A stretch of 64,000 nucleotides of DNA from Pinus tabuliformis (Eukaryota; Streptophyta; Pinopsida; Pinales; Pinaceae): the NCBI GenBank assembly GCA_031772625.1, contig CM062817.1, positions 884,840,184 to 884,904,183 on the forward strand, given 5' to 3'. The position numbers and the translations under genes were made by a program. A model generated the notes under the pieces. The model had not been told where the DNA came from. It ran no database searches and saw only the letters and a list, made by a program, of their open reading frames with translations. This document shows positions 43,803 through 56,061 of this stretch, piece by piece (within the stretch, counting starts at the first letter, position 1; every line of letters begins with the position of its first letter).

Positions 43803-44818
43803 TGTATAAATTCCCACTATAGATCACCTGATAATGCAATAAACTAAAACAAAATACTTTATCTACTTCTACAACCAATTTAGCGGAAGCTTAATCGAAC
43901 ATGAGCAACATCAATAAGAACACATATAACTGATATGGAGAAATCAATCACACATAACACAGAAGAAATAACCCAGGGAAAGCATCAGCCTAAAACCCCA
44001 ATCTCTGTATTATCATACAAGTGGAAATATAACCAGTATTACAAAAAGAATTAGCTCAAAAGCTATCATACTCTCTCTGCAATACATCTGCTACTCATAG
44101 ACAGTCAAAGGCCTCTATCTAACCTCTAGTCTGCCCTCCAAGCCTCCTATTTCTTTGCACAATTTTGATTGGGATCCAGCGCAGCCACTTGTGTGAATTG
44201 GCCTCTTCACACACTCACTAACCTCTGATCCAACTACGCAGTCCTAAAGGAGATAAATCCTCATCATGGATGAGCTTCCTTTATAGGAAAAATATTCATC
44301 CAACTGATAGTACATTGTCCCTTCTCTAATCTCAACTGGGTCTCTATCTGAACTGACATGCATGAGTTATTCATGAGAGAATCTTCAATTATCTGAAGTG
44401 CAACAGTTATATGCAAGCATGCATTAACTAACTGAACTTACTTAATTTAAACAAACTATTTAAATCAATTATAACTGGACTTGACTCAGTTAATTGAGCC
44501 AACTAATTACTACTCAAATTAGAACTCATTATTATCTCTTTAACTGAAGGATAAATTCCTCAATTAATGGAGAAACTGTTGCATGTCCCCACATAGACTT
44601 CAAGTTTGATTTTCCTTAACTAATTAACTCATGGAGAATTAATTAATTTATTTTCAAACAGATTTTAAGTTCAAATTCGAATTTTACTTCCTATTTTTTA
44701 GTCCAGGGACTGACTAAAATAGGAATCCATCCTGAACTACTAAAAATAGAATGTTATTTTTAGCAGTGTTATTTTTAGCACTTCTATTTTTAGCAATTTC
44801 TTGTTGCCATTTTCAACA
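43803..44818 (-). repeat. 5' LTR of the inverted A-type element
   Basis: 1,016 bp. On the - strand it runs from TGTTGAAAATGGCAACAAG to TTTATACA and is homologous to the LTR at 1-765 and 11372-12357. CTATTTTTAG palindromes lie near its start (44700-44800). Confidence 0.9.
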
Positions 44819-46177
44819 GTTAGGAGTCATGGAAGGACCCTCTCATGAGGATATGCTTGAGTTGGACATTGAGCTATGGGAGTGATCGGAATCTGGATTA
44901 GGGGCAAAAATTTGCTCAAAAATCAAAGTGCTCAGAATCTCTCAAAACTTGAATGACCACGTCTCAGCGATATGATCCCAACGCAGCTTGTTTCACTCAA
45001 AACAAAGCTCGTATGAGAAAGATAGAGACTTTTGTCCGCTTTGTCAAACATGCAAAAATTTGGGTACAGGGCTGACTGGGATGCTGACTAGGCACCCGTA
45101 CAACCCAATCAGAAAAATAATATTCCAAGAAATATTCCCAAAATATTCTGATAGGTGGCCCAGTCATATTTTTGCAATTGTTGGCATGTTATTGGTCAAA
45201 GGCATTTAGGTGGACCAATGAGAGGCTGACATGTGGCAAGCCCAGAGGCCGCCACGTGCCCTCTCAAAGGTTGGGTAAAATGCTTTGGCAGGCCGAGGAA
45301 TCAAACTCATTACCTTGCCCACACAAACCCAAAGCCTTACCTCTATGCCAAACACATGTTACTTAACATACTATGGGTGCGACTTGTAATTAAAGACATG
45401 GTACACGACGGTTGGGGAAAGAGAGGGCCAACCCTCTCCGCATATGACCATACACCATAACCGGAGGGCAGGGCTATGCGCTAAGTGAGATTAGCATTAA
45501 GTAACCAATATTATCCCCTAATTAATTGTGGATTTAGTTGGCGGCAGTTTGGCAGGTCCGACAAATCCTACATTGCTCCAAATTTGGCGAGGTTAATTGT
45601 AGTTTCTCGAGATTTAGTGGAGTTTTCCTAGGGAAAATTGAAGGGACCATAACTTTTGCTAAATTCAACCAATTTTTTCTCAAAAAGAGTCATTCCTAGA
45701 TGATTTGTATGCTCTGAACACAATGGAATAAGTTGCATAGGCAGAAAAGCACTTATGTACACCATTTATCTACATTGAATTTTGAGGAAGCTTAGGGCCA
45801 CCAAGAGAGGAGGTCAAGCCTAGATTAGTTGAAGTCCAATTGCAGAGCTTGGATAGTCATTTTTGGGGTTTTTGGGTCTTCTTAATCCAATGGAGTAGGT
45901 TTCAAAGCCATTGGAGCACTACAAGTGCATGTAATCAGAGAATTGACCATTAATACAAAGAGGGCCGAGCCATTGAAGCAGGTCCAAGGAGATGTAGACC
46001 AGGAGGGGTGAACTCCTTTATCAACATTGTGTTATGAGTTGTTGTGTTTTAATTCTCTGCAATTTACTTGTTCTATATGTGTTTTAAACAACTAATTAAC
46101 CTCATAAATTTCTCATAAAATACACCGAATACTTAGCACATAATCCTTCACATTTTGGTTAATTTGAGAATTTCCTA
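44819..46177. other. Unassigned region
   Basis: 1.36 kb without a supportable gene or repeat boundary. It forms the left flank of the Sirevirus-like element. Short frames at 44988-45460 lack known motifs. Confidence 0.6.
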
Positions 46178-49100
46178 TGTTGATCAGTGGTTTTCATTGA
46201 TGTCAACCCAAGTAGCACAAGGGACTACCCTGATATTTCAAGGGAATTTTGACTTTACAAGTCATATTATTTTGCATCAAACATCTTTTCAATGGATTCT
46301 ACTCGTCGACATGTTTTCATTTATATATATCGTATGCCTCCTAGTCTTCACGGTTTGAGAGTTATTTGCATTTGAAGTTAGTAACCCTAGTTAGTGGGCT
46401 AAAACCCTACGGGGTTGTGGCATGGAACTCATAATTGGTTATGGTCATTGAATAGTCAATAATTAATAATATTTTTTTTCTCCTAAAATCCCTCCAACTC
46501 TCACTTTTTGAGGACCCTCTCAACTCAAGACATTCATATAAATAATTACCCTCATATCCTCCTCCTGTAGGGATTTTGTGGCTTCAAATAGGTCATCGTG
46601 GATTTTCTCTATAAAGTTTTTTCTGCGAATCTTCAGAAGTTTAAATTAAAACCTAGTTGATCTAAACGATTGATGAACGTCGTGACTAAATTTAAGATCT
46701 TGGTTTGCTACATTTTTGGAGATATGATCTGAGGAAGTTAGGGTTTTTGCAGGCACCCAAATTCCATGTCAAACAAGTGACGTTGGGAAAATCATCATAA
46801 ATTTCTCTTTGAGCATTGGATTCAAATTCCGCAAATAGTCGTAGAAAGAGGACGAACTGTAGTTTGTTGAGTAGCATTTTCAGGGCCGAATGTTTCAACA
46901 GTGACACGTGGAACTTTGTACACATTCGCTCTACTGAACCAGGATATAATCAGTTCATCATGGGATATTGCGCATAAATCTTTCTTGAAGAATCCAATCT
47001 TGATCATACATATGGGGTTGAGAAGAGGACTCAAAGGGCTAAAACAAGACGAAATTTTAGACCCTGGAGATCTGAAATTACATAAATACACTAGATTCAA
47101 TATTGAATTCCTAGATGGCAAGAAAAAGCATGCATTCAAGGATCAGTCCAGTAAGGACCACACATCAACAGTCAAGGGTAAGTCTCCTACAGCAAGGTAT
47201 GTATGATTAAGTGTTTACATTCTAATTTTGAGTATCATCTCTGAAATATTTTTTTGCAGTGCAATGTAAGTATATATAAGGTCTCGGTTATATCTCTATG
47301 TCTCTATATGTCACAATTAGTTTTGATACCACATTTCAGATATCCTATTCTTGATACTACACATTTGATGCTACACCAAGTCTGATAAATCTATATGATA
47401 TTGTAAGTTCATGTTACTTGTCTTGTTATAGTCGATAGAATGGTCTATGATGTTGTACTTAGAACTTGTTTCAACACAAGTTTAGGGTTTGTCATCAGTT
47501 TCTATTGTATATATCTTTAGGTCAATTTTGGATATATTCTTGCATAGAGTCCAGGCCTATATCAAGAGTGGGAGTCTTTGTCTACTGCTGCAACAAGTCA
47601 ACAACAAAAGTGACAAGAACATTTCAGGTACACATTGTAATTTTAATTTGTATTTATTCATTATTATGCACTTACATGTGTTTTGCATGTAGAGGTAAGT
47701 TGAAGGGTATTTTGTTTTTCCTTTTGAGATTGGGTTTTGCTAGGAAAACTTTCATGCAGGTAGAAGAAGATTCAAATAAATCATCAAACGAGCATTCAAG
47801 AGCTAAAGTATCAAATCAAAGGAAGCATTTTAATGGGACATCCTTTAAAGACATGACAGCCGTCTGTATATTGTGAAGAAGTGTCAAGGCCAAGAGTCAT
47901 CATTATAAAGTTGTAAAAGAGTCAATTGTAAAAGTGCCATCATTGGAAGAGTCATTATTGTAAAAGAATCAATCTGCCTAGAGTCGAAAAATGTTAAAAT
48001 TGGAAACTAGGGCCAAACTCCATGTGGGTCATCTTATTAATGGAAGCTAATATTTTTCTTAGATCCCTCTCATCGAGAGGAGTAGGATTGATCTAAATAT
48101 CATCTAATTCCAATAAGTATTCATGGAGATATGAATTTATTTTTGTTATGGGACAATTCGTCAAGGTCGCCCAGCAAGCAAATAAACCCCACTTGTGCTC
48201 AACATTTTAGTATAAATAGAGGTGGTCTTCAAGTCATTTCAACACACTTGGGATCTCTTCCTCTCTACTTGTCTTTGGGTTTTAGTAGGACAAAGATCCT
48301 AAGGGATAACATTGCCCTAATTGCAGAGGGAAAAAGCTGGGAACTGATGGAAACTGCCAGGAACAGTCGGAACTGCCGAAACAACCGGAATTGTCAGGAA
48401 CTATCGGAACTGCCAAGAAAGCTGATGTAGAGGGCAGAAGCCAGAACTGTCGGGAATATCCAGAATTTCCTAGAACTTTCGGAATAGCTGGGAATGCTGA
48501 CGTAGAGGGTAGAAGTTGGAACAGCCAGGATTGCCAGGAACTGCCAGAACAACCCGGAAATCTGATGCAGAGGGTAGAAGCTGAAACTTCGAGGAACAGT
48601 CGGAACTGCCGAAACTACCGAGAACAACTTAAACTACCGGAACTATTGAGAACTGCCATAACTGCTGGGAACAACAGGAACTGTCTGGAACTGCCGGAAC
48701 AGCCAGAGCATCTGTCTCCGAAGGAGAGCTGCATGCAAGGGACAACTAACTAACATTGGGACAGTTGTATGGTACTTAGCAGCAAGTACATCAAGCATGC
48801 AACGTTACAGCAAGCAAGCAAGGGACAACAAACTAATATTGGGACAGCAACATGATACATAGTGCAACAAGCATGTATTGGTACAGCTAGCATGTAGGGA
48901 ACAGCTAGCATGCAATAGCAAGCATGTTAAGGACAACAAGCATGTTAACGACAACAAGCATGCTAGGGAAAACAAGCAAGCAAGGGACAACAAAAAAGCA
49001 AGGTGCAACTAGCACATAGGTCAGTATGGCAACATGATGCAACAATGGCACATAATGCAGTACAGTGATGGGTACAATCATGATTAATGAAGCATGATGA

Positions 49101-50157
49101 GATGCAGCATAGTGATGATGGGTGTAGCACGGTGAGGTGCAGCATGATGACGAAATGCAGCACAGCGATAGGTGAAGGAGTCACCTTAGAGAATTAGTTG
49201 AAGCAGCATGTCTTCAACTGATCTCATGTATCATCTTCTTAGAGATTATCTATGCTCTTATCTAGATAAGTCAAAGTGTTGACTTTTGTTGTAAATGTAC
49301 TATCTCTCTCTCTCTCTCTGCTGAACTATTGAAGAACATATAGAATAATTAATCAAGGGTTTCCCCACATTGAGGTTTGTCCCTGGCTAGCGCCACATCT
49401 TGTGTCCTCTTGTCTTGGCTTGTCTTCTACAATTTATGCTTATGTTATGTCTATAGTTTACTTTAATGCTGATGTGATTGCTATTTTGGAAAAGATACTG
49501 AGCTAACTGTGAAAATTGAAATAAATTGCTTTAAGCATAGAACATACCTAAAATTAACAAAAAGGCATTTTTGGGAGGTACATGAGTCTATGTTGGGATC
49601 ATGTCATGGTTGGGTTGCAGGTCATACTGTGATTGGGTGTTTGGTCAAAATCATTGTAAATCATATTATATCGTGGATCATTGTCCTTGGTACGAGAATC
49701 CACACTCTTGTCTCATTTCAATCATTATACAGTGGCAGGTAGGTGCTAGATAGGTGCATGAAGTCACCTACAAATTGGAGCTTGTGAACACTTCAGGGTG
49801 GTAGGTTGGTGTAGGGTGTTGGGGCATCCATTCAGTTGATTACTGAAGAAACAAGGGCATTGGGGCATCCTTCCAGTGGGAGTTGGAGAAGAATGATTTT
49901 CTAGAATTCTAGGAAGTTATTGCTTTCATTTCAATTGGGGCTGAAGATTAAAGAATTTACTAGAAAAGCGTTCGGTGGTTTTTGACCCAGAGGGGGTTTT
50001 CCACCTAAATTTTTTGTGCCTCCTATGTTCTTTTATTTATTGTTATTACTGCATAAACATTAATAATAATTGATGATTAACTAACGCTTTGGAAATATTT
50101 AAAAGTGTTAATTTCTAAGGAATACTGATTCACCCCCCCTCTCAATATTTTCCAACA
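46178..50157 (+). repeat. 5' LTR of Sirevirus-like element, 3,980 bp
   Basis: TGTTGATCAGTGG to TTTTCCAACA. The first ~1.55 kb match the 3' LTR at 59370-60889. It contains minisatellites at 48330-49180, a CT run near 49301 and a C-rich end (GATTCACCCCCCCTCTC) typical of copia LTRs. Its length is unusual for copia. Confidence 0.88.
48330..49180 (+). repeat. Minisatellites in the 5' LTR
   Basis: 48335-48730: degenerate ~14-bp units of the type GGAACTGCCGGAAC. 48780-49010: units around ACAACAAGCATGTTAGGG. 49060-49175: GATGCAGCATAGTGATG-like units. The three arrays are adjacent and differ in sequence. Whether the 3' LTR had them is unknown, because it is cut at 60889. Confidence 0.85.
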
Positions 50158-50171
50158 ATTGGTATCAGAGC
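50158..50171 (+). other. Primer binding site of Sirevirus-like element
   Basis: ATTGGTATCAGAGC directly follows the LTR CA end (initiator-Met type). Confidence 0.92.
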
Positions 50172-50210
50172 AAAGTTCCTTCAACAGAAGTCTAATAGCT
50201 GGAAGGAGAT

Positions 50211-52140
50211 CATGGAGTATACTAAGAATAGAGTTTTTTTGTTCAATGGAAATAACTATGCACTTTGGAGTGGAAGAATGCAGGTTCATTTGCTACGAAG
50301 TATGGGAAATCGTTGACAAAGACTTCACACCGACCCAGGATGAACAAGGTAAGAAAAATACGGTATATGATGCAAAGGTTACAGATATTATTATCAATGG
50401 GCTTTTCGAATATTTTTATCTTAAAGCATTGAGTTGCAAAACTGCTAAAGAGGTATGGGGCAAGCTTGAAAATATATTTTTAGTTGACTCAAAGGTGAAA
50501 GAAGAAAAACTTCATATTTTCAGGGAAAATTTTGAGCAACTCAAAATGAGGGAAGATGAAGATATTGCGACATACTTTCAGCGTGTTGATGAAACAACAA
50601 ATACATTGGAAGCTTTGGGAGAACCTATTGAAACAAAAATTATTGTTCGAAAGATCCTCAAAACCTTGCCAACAAGATTTAACCCTAAGATATTTGTCTT
50701 GGAAGATAGATCGAATTTGACCAATCTTATCATAGATGAATTGCATGGAATTCTTATCACATATGAAATGAGGATAGAAGAAGAGTATGGAACATCTCAC
50801 TTAGAAACATCATTTTCCACATTCAAGAAGAATATTAAGGATAGGCAGACTCCAAAAGCAAAAACCTACAATTGTAAGGATGAGGGAAAGGAAGAAGATG
50901 AAGAAGAATTCTCAGATAAAGAGTTTGCCTATTTCTCGTGGAAAATGAGAATAGGTACGGGAAAATTTATAGGTAAACTTCCCTTAATATGTTTTGATTG
51001 TGGTGAGGTTGGGCATTTTGCAGCCAAATGTCCTCACAAAAATGAGGTTGTTATGAAAGGAAATAAAAGTCCCAGGAAGTTCAACAAGCAAGGAAAGAAA
51101 GAAATGGCTTAAGAGAAGTTTCTTCTCCAAATAAGATAGCTCCTCATTCGAAGAAGACAATGATAATGAAGAAGAATTCAATGGAAGAGTATTGTTTATG
51201 GCCAAGCACAATAAGCAAGAGGCACCTGACGAAGAAGGAGATGAAGAAGAAGAAATGACTGAGGTTGAATTTCAAAATGAAGTGATCAGGGTTATCAAAG
51301 AGCTCAAGGCTAAGAAGAAGCACGTCAACACTCTTAAAGACGAATTAAAGATAGAAAGAGAACATGTCATAAATTTTAAAACCAAGTTTGAAGAATACAA
51401 ACGAATTGAAGAATCGCTCAGGAAAGAAACAAGGAAAGAGAAGCATTGGAAGCTGAAATTGTTTCTTTACGAAAGGAAGTAAAAAATGGAAAAACTCTTC
51501 AAAACTACGCCAATAGCTCAAAGACTTTGGTCAAACTCATCAGCAACCAGTGACCATGCAGCGACAAGACTAGTCTTGGTTACAAAGAAAAAATTGAAAA
51601 GGAGTGAAGTCCTTCTATGACAAGTAAAGAAGATGGATATGCAAAATCTACCAAGCAGGTAGATCTTCAAGCTAGAGAGAGATCAAGACTCGCAGGAAGA
51701 ACCTTGGAAGACAATTCCTCGAAGAAGATTTCCTCCCAGGTATCAACCTATCTTTTATGGTCATTATTATTCATGTGGAAGGTTTGGACATAGAGCTTCA
51801 GAATGTCACATGTATGTTTGGAATGACTATAATACCAAGAGATCTCTCTAAAATGGATATTCCAGAACCCAGCAGAATATCAACAGATTTGATCATTTGA
51901 GATATGATGTCGAATGTTACAAATGTAACAATTTTGGACACTTGACCAAAGATTGTAGACTTGGAAGTTCTTCAAAGGAATTCTTGCAAAATCAGAATGA
52001 ACAAGTATGGAAAAGGAAGACTGAAAGGTTTGCTCTTGCTCTCAAGGCTCAAAGAAATATAAACATTTGCTCCCATTTCCAGAATGTAATCTATCAGGAT
52101 GTTTCTCGCTTATGCATGCTCGAGAAAAATCAAGGTCTGC
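50211..52140 (+). pseudogene. Sirevirus-like Gag with coiled-coil-like segment and zinc knuckles
   Basis: It starts MEYTKNRVFLFNGNNYALW (50211). A frameshift near 50298 leads to VWEIVDKDFTPTQDE and the UBN2-type capsid core (KTAKEVWGKLENIFL, LKTLPTRFNPKIFVLE). Knuckle CFDCGEVGHFAAKC is followed by a stop at 51111. Downstream are an acidic/Lys-rich, probably coiled segment (51192-51482), a partial knuckle (FGHRASEC, ~51786) and CYKCNNFGHLTKDC (~51910). The extended Gag with several knuckles is seen in Sireviruses. Confidence 0.87.
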
Positions 52141-52332
52141 CAAATGGATGTTAAGTCAGCCTTTCTAAATGGTGAATTGGAAGAAGAAGTTTACATTGAA
52201 CAACCCAAATATTTTCTGCTTACTGACAAAGTAAACTATGTTTGAAGATTAAAGAAGGCACTATATGGTCTCAAGCAAGCTCCTAGGGCTTGGTATGACC
52301 GTCTTGATAGGTATCTACATCAACAAAAATTT
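52141..52332 (+). pseudogene. Sirevirus-like RT, N-terminal remnant
   Basis: Gag sequence passes directly into QMDVKSAFLNGELEEEVYIE and [19 protein letters not shown], mid-RT motifs. Protease, integrase and the first RT blocks are absent, so an internal deletion of several kilobases joined Gag to RT. The frame stops at the chromovirus insertion and resumes at 58233. Confidence 0.9.
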
Positions 52333-52665
52333 TGTTAGGCCCTTATAATACTAGTTATTCCCCCATTAATATTGTCATTGTATCCCTTATTGTTATTATT
52401 GTGCCCCTATTGTCCCCATATTGTTATTAATATGCCCCATAGAAACCCACTATTGTTATTTTTGTGCCCTTATGTTATTACTGTTATGTTGACTTGATTA
52501 TATTGTGACCCCTTAGACTCCTATATACAGAAGAGAGGTTTAGTAATTTGTAACATCCAAGAATTGTTCATTTGTGAAATGTAAATGACGTTTCCCCCTC
52601 GAAGAGGTTGAATTCTAAGGCATTGATCTATCTTTTCTATCTTTTTGTGAGTTGGTTTGCTAACA
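52333..52665 (+). repeat. 5' LTR of chromovirus
   Basis: 333 bp, TGTTAGGCCC to TTTGCTAACA, with TATA-like CTATATACAG near 52522. Confidence 0.95.
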
Positions 52666-52680
52666 TTTGGTATCAGAGCT
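52666..52680 (+). other. Primer binding site of chromovirus
   Basis: TTTGGTATCAGAGCT after the LTR end, initiator-Met type. Confidence 0.92.
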
Positions 52681-52689
52681 TTGGATTCT

Positions 52690-53230
52690 AGGGTTTCACT
52701 GCTCCAAACAGGTTATCATGGAATTTTCGCTATAACTTTTTTCTGTGATGTTTCAGAAGCTAAAAACAGAACCCATTTGAGACAAAATCGTTCTGAACTT
52801 TGGGTCCAAATTTCAGATCTTGTCTCGCTATATTTGTGGAGATATGATATGAGGAAGTTAGGGTTTTTGTAGACTCCCGAATTACATTCCAAACAGGTGA
52901 CCTGGGGAAAATCATCATAACTTTTTTTTGAGCATCAGATTGAAATTTCGTCATAAATTTCAGAAATAGGATGGCCTGTAGTTTTCTGTGTATCACTTTC
53001 AAGTACTAAGGTCGAAACAGGGACACGTGGCACGTCATACAAATTCACTCTACTGAATTAGTCTATAATCAGGTCACCGTGGGAGATTTCACATAACTCT
53101 TCCTTGGAGAATCCAATCTTGATCAGACTTGCGGGGTTAGAAAGAGGACTCAAAGGGAAACCGCAAGATGAGATTTCAGATATTCAGGGTCCGCAGTTAC
53201 AGAGATACAATAGATTCAATATCGAGCTCT
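52690..53230 (+). repeat. Leader segment homologous to the Sirevirus-like LTR
   Basis: About 540 bp align with 46575-47115 and 59765-60310. Shared blocks include GAGGAAGTTAGGGTTTTTG, GGGAAAATCATCATAA and GAGGACTCAAAGGG. Two retrotransposon superfamilies thus share one non-coding module. Confidence 0.85.
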
Positions 53231-53396
53231 TACAAAGTGAAAAAAAGTTGTGTAGTTTTTTCTAATTTTTTCATAAGATTGGTTTGAAAAATTAGTTTGA
53301 AGGAATTCAAAGGGCATAGTGAAGAATTATTAGCATTAATTAATTCCCTGAAGAAAGAAAATTGAAACACCTAGTAAGCAACCTGAAAGCTCTAGC

Positions 53397-54500
53397 ATGA
53401 CTCATGAAGAAGAGGAAGAAATGCAACATGATATGTCAAAATTACAAGACCAGGTACAACAAATTTCACTCTCACTAATGGTAATTGAAGCCAAGGTGAA
53501 TGGCGTGGAAACTAATATGAATGGCATGAAAGTTAAGATGGATGGCATGGAAGTTAAGATGGATGATGGATGGCGTGGAAGTTAAGATGGATGGCGTGGA
53601 AGCTAAGATAGATGGCATGGATGATAAGATGGAAGAATTGAAGATAAATTTGAATAAGTTGCTACAAGTAATGGTCACTAATGGTGAAAGGGTAGTAAAG
53701 GAAACTCATGATGAGAACAAAAGAAATGTTAATCATGATTTCATAGACTCTAATTTTGGATTGAAGACCCACCATGTTCCAAAAATCGATATGAGTAAGA
53801 TTGATGGCAAGAATTCCAGAACATGGATACTACAGATGGAGCAATTTTTTGATCTCCATAATGTGCAAAACACACAAAAGGTACGTATTGCAACTTTATA
53901 TTTAGAACCAAATCAGTTTGTATGGTATTGATGGCTTTGCTCTCATAAACAAATTGTCACTCGGGAAATTTTTACGGAAAAATGATAGCACATTATGAGG
54001 ATGCAAAAAGCAACACCTTTTTTAGCCAATTGATAGATCTCAAACAAAAGGGTTCAATGATGGAGCACATTGAGGACATCCAAAAATTGAACATAAGGGT
54101 AAAATATATTCCAGAGGAGCATAGGATTGATGTGTTCATAGGGACTTTAAAGGATAATATCCAGCATGAGGTTCGCCTTTGGGAACTTGATTCATTGGAA
54201 AAGGCATTCCGGTTAGCAAGAAAAATGGAAAGTAAAATTATGGCAACCAGGAAGCCTATCACTCACAACTATAAAGATGGAAGTGTTGTTTCCCCTAGTC
54301 TTCCACAACCTAAAAGGTTGACACCACAACAATTGGAAGAAAAAAGAGCAAAAGGGCTTTGTTACAGTTGTGATAGCAAATACACTAAAGCTCATAAGTG
54401 TGCTGAGAAGAAATTATTCTACATAGATTGTGAAGAGCAGGAAGAAAAGGACCAAGAAATGTCAAAAGAAGAGGATATACTCCAAGAAAAAACCCTAGAT
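53397..54500 (+). pseudogene. Chromovirus Gag
   Basis: MTHEEEEEMQHDMSKLQDQV begins an acidic coiled segment. A 21-bp minisatellite encoding KMDGMEV-like repeats follows (53480-53640), with a frame change near 53575. The capsid-type core continues (KIDGKNSRTWILQMEQFF) to a break at 53930, then QLIDLKQKGSMMEHIEDIQK and LWELDSLEKAFRLARKME. The CCHC-type knuckle GLCYSCDSKYTKAHKC is the form usual for plant chromoviruses. Confidence 0.88.
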
Positions 54501-54991
54501 AAAGAAGAAATGAATCCAACCATATCTTGTAATGCATTGGCTAGAATTACCACTCCTCAAACTATCAAGATAGAAGGACATATCAAGAAGAAAAAGGTAA
54601 TAATGTTGATTGATTCAGGAAGTACCCATAATTTTATTCATTGTAAGATAGCAAAGAATTTAATTGCTTCCTATATCCAACACCAGAGTTTCAAGTGATG
54701 GTTACAAGTGGAGGAACCATAAATTGCTCTGGAAGGTTCCATAATATCAAGATACCCATGGGAGAATATGTATTGAATAGCCCAATGCTTTCCATTCCAA
54801 TGGGTGGTGATGATGTTGTACTAGGAGTCCAATGGCTACAATCCTTGGGTACAATGGCTCTTAATTTTAAAGAACTTTTCATGAAATTTTGTGCGGAAGG
54901 AAAGGAAGTTGAATTAAGGGGTATTGCAGGGAAACCAGGAAATATAATCAGCTCTAACAGTATGACAAAGCTTCTAAAGAAGGAACAATGA
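54500..54991 (+). pseudogene. Chromovirus aspartic protease
   Basis: KKKVIMLIDSGSTHNFIHCK holds an intact DSG active site. After a frameshift at about 54698 the frame reads GGTINCSGRFHNIKIPMGEY and GDDVVLGVQWLQSLG, the C-terminal retropepsin strands. It ends in a TGA near 54989 where related elements read through (CGA to TGA). Confidence 0.88.
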
Positions 54992-56061
54992 GGTGTAATT
55001 GCACAATTATGTTCGCTAGAGGTTCCCACATCGAAGTCATATATTTCTCCAGATCTCCAAAAAGTCTTGGACAATCATTACAAGGTATTTGAGACTCCCA
55101 AAGGTCTCCCACCTATTCGTGATCATGATCATGCTATTCATTTGATTCCAGGAAGTGTTCCTCTAAACATTAGGCTGTACAGATATCCCTATGCCAAAAA
55201 GTGTGAACTTGAACATATGGTTGCAGAAATGCTAGAGGCTGGTATAATTCAACCTAGTCAAAGTTCTTTCTCTTCTCCAGTAGTATTGGTGCACAAGAAG
55301 GATGGATCATGGCGCATGTGTCCGGATTATAGGGAGGTCACAAGCCCACTATTAAAGATAAATTTCCCATTCATGTCATTGATGAATTATTGGATGAATT
55401 GAATGTATCAATTTACTTCACCAAGTTGGATCTTTGTTCAGGATATCATCAAATCATAATGAAGACTGAGGACATTCTGAAAACAACATTTAGAACTCAT
55501 GAGGGTCATTATGAATTGTTGGTCATGCCTTTTGGCCTTACCAATTTACCTTCTACATTTCAAGGTTTGATGAATTTCATTTTCAAACCCTTCCTTAGAA
55601 AATTTGTGTTAGTATTTTTTGATGATATACTAATCTACAGCAAGTCTTGGAAGGATCATGTTGAACATGTTGACAGCGTGCTCAAACTATTGGAGGAGAA
55701 ACAATTATATGCAAAAAGCTCCAAATGTTTCTTTGGAGTACAAGAGGTGGAATATCTAGGTCATATTGTATCTCATGAAGGTGTTAAGGTAGACCCTAGC
55801 AAAATTAAAGCCATTAAGGAATGGAAAATCCCCACATCCATAAAGAATCTGCAAGGATTTCTCGAGTTGACAGGGTATTATCGCAAGTTTGTTAAGAATT
55901 ATAGGAATATAGCAGCACCTCTAACAACATTATTGAAGAAAGATGCATTTTCATGGACTCCAGAAGCAACAAAGACCTTCGAACATCTTAAAGAGGAAAT
56001 GTGCCAAGCACCGGTCTTAGCTACGTCGAACTTGAAAAAAAAACTTTTTTGTGGAATGTGA
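54992..56061 (+). pseudogene. Chromovirus reverse transcriptase
   Basis: HAIHLIPGSVPLNIRLYRYP and SSFSSPVVLVHKKDGSWRMC open the Ty3 RT. A frameshift after CPDYREV shifts to [31 protein letters not shown] and the catalytic [13 protein letters not shown], with both Asp present. [20 protein letters not shown] and [16 protein letters not shown] complete the domain. A run of A near 56035 adds a frameshift before RNase H. Confidence 0.94.

Larger units (their letters stand above)
41749..44818 (-). mobile_element. A-type copia-like element, inverted, internally deleted (~1.1-kb interior)
   Basis: Two A-family LTRs (41749-42672 truncated, 43803-44818) flank only 1.1 kb. The primer site (GGTATCAGAGC type) and polypurine tract are both in place on the - strand. 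No polymerase motif is present, so the copy could move only with help. Confidence 0.85.

Noticed and set aside
43373-43847. + strand frames of 95 and 81 codons
   Set aside because: No known motif; they lie antisense within the interior and LTR of an inverted copia-like element.
44988-45460. Overlapping + strand frames in the unassigned region
   Set aside because: Short, mutually overlapping and without recognisable domains.
46692-47139. - strand frames in the Sirevirus-like LTR
   Set aside because: Shadows in a non-coding LTR module; not preserved in the chromovirus leader.
48391-48753. 120-codon frame rich in Glu, Asn and Arg repeats
   Set aside because: Chance translation of the GGAACTGCCGGAAC minisatellite in the LTR; no conserved domain.
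48805-49184. - strand Cys/Leu/Ser-rich frames resembling repeats of a secreted protein
   Set aside because: They are translations of minisatellite units (AAGCATG and GATGCAGCA types).
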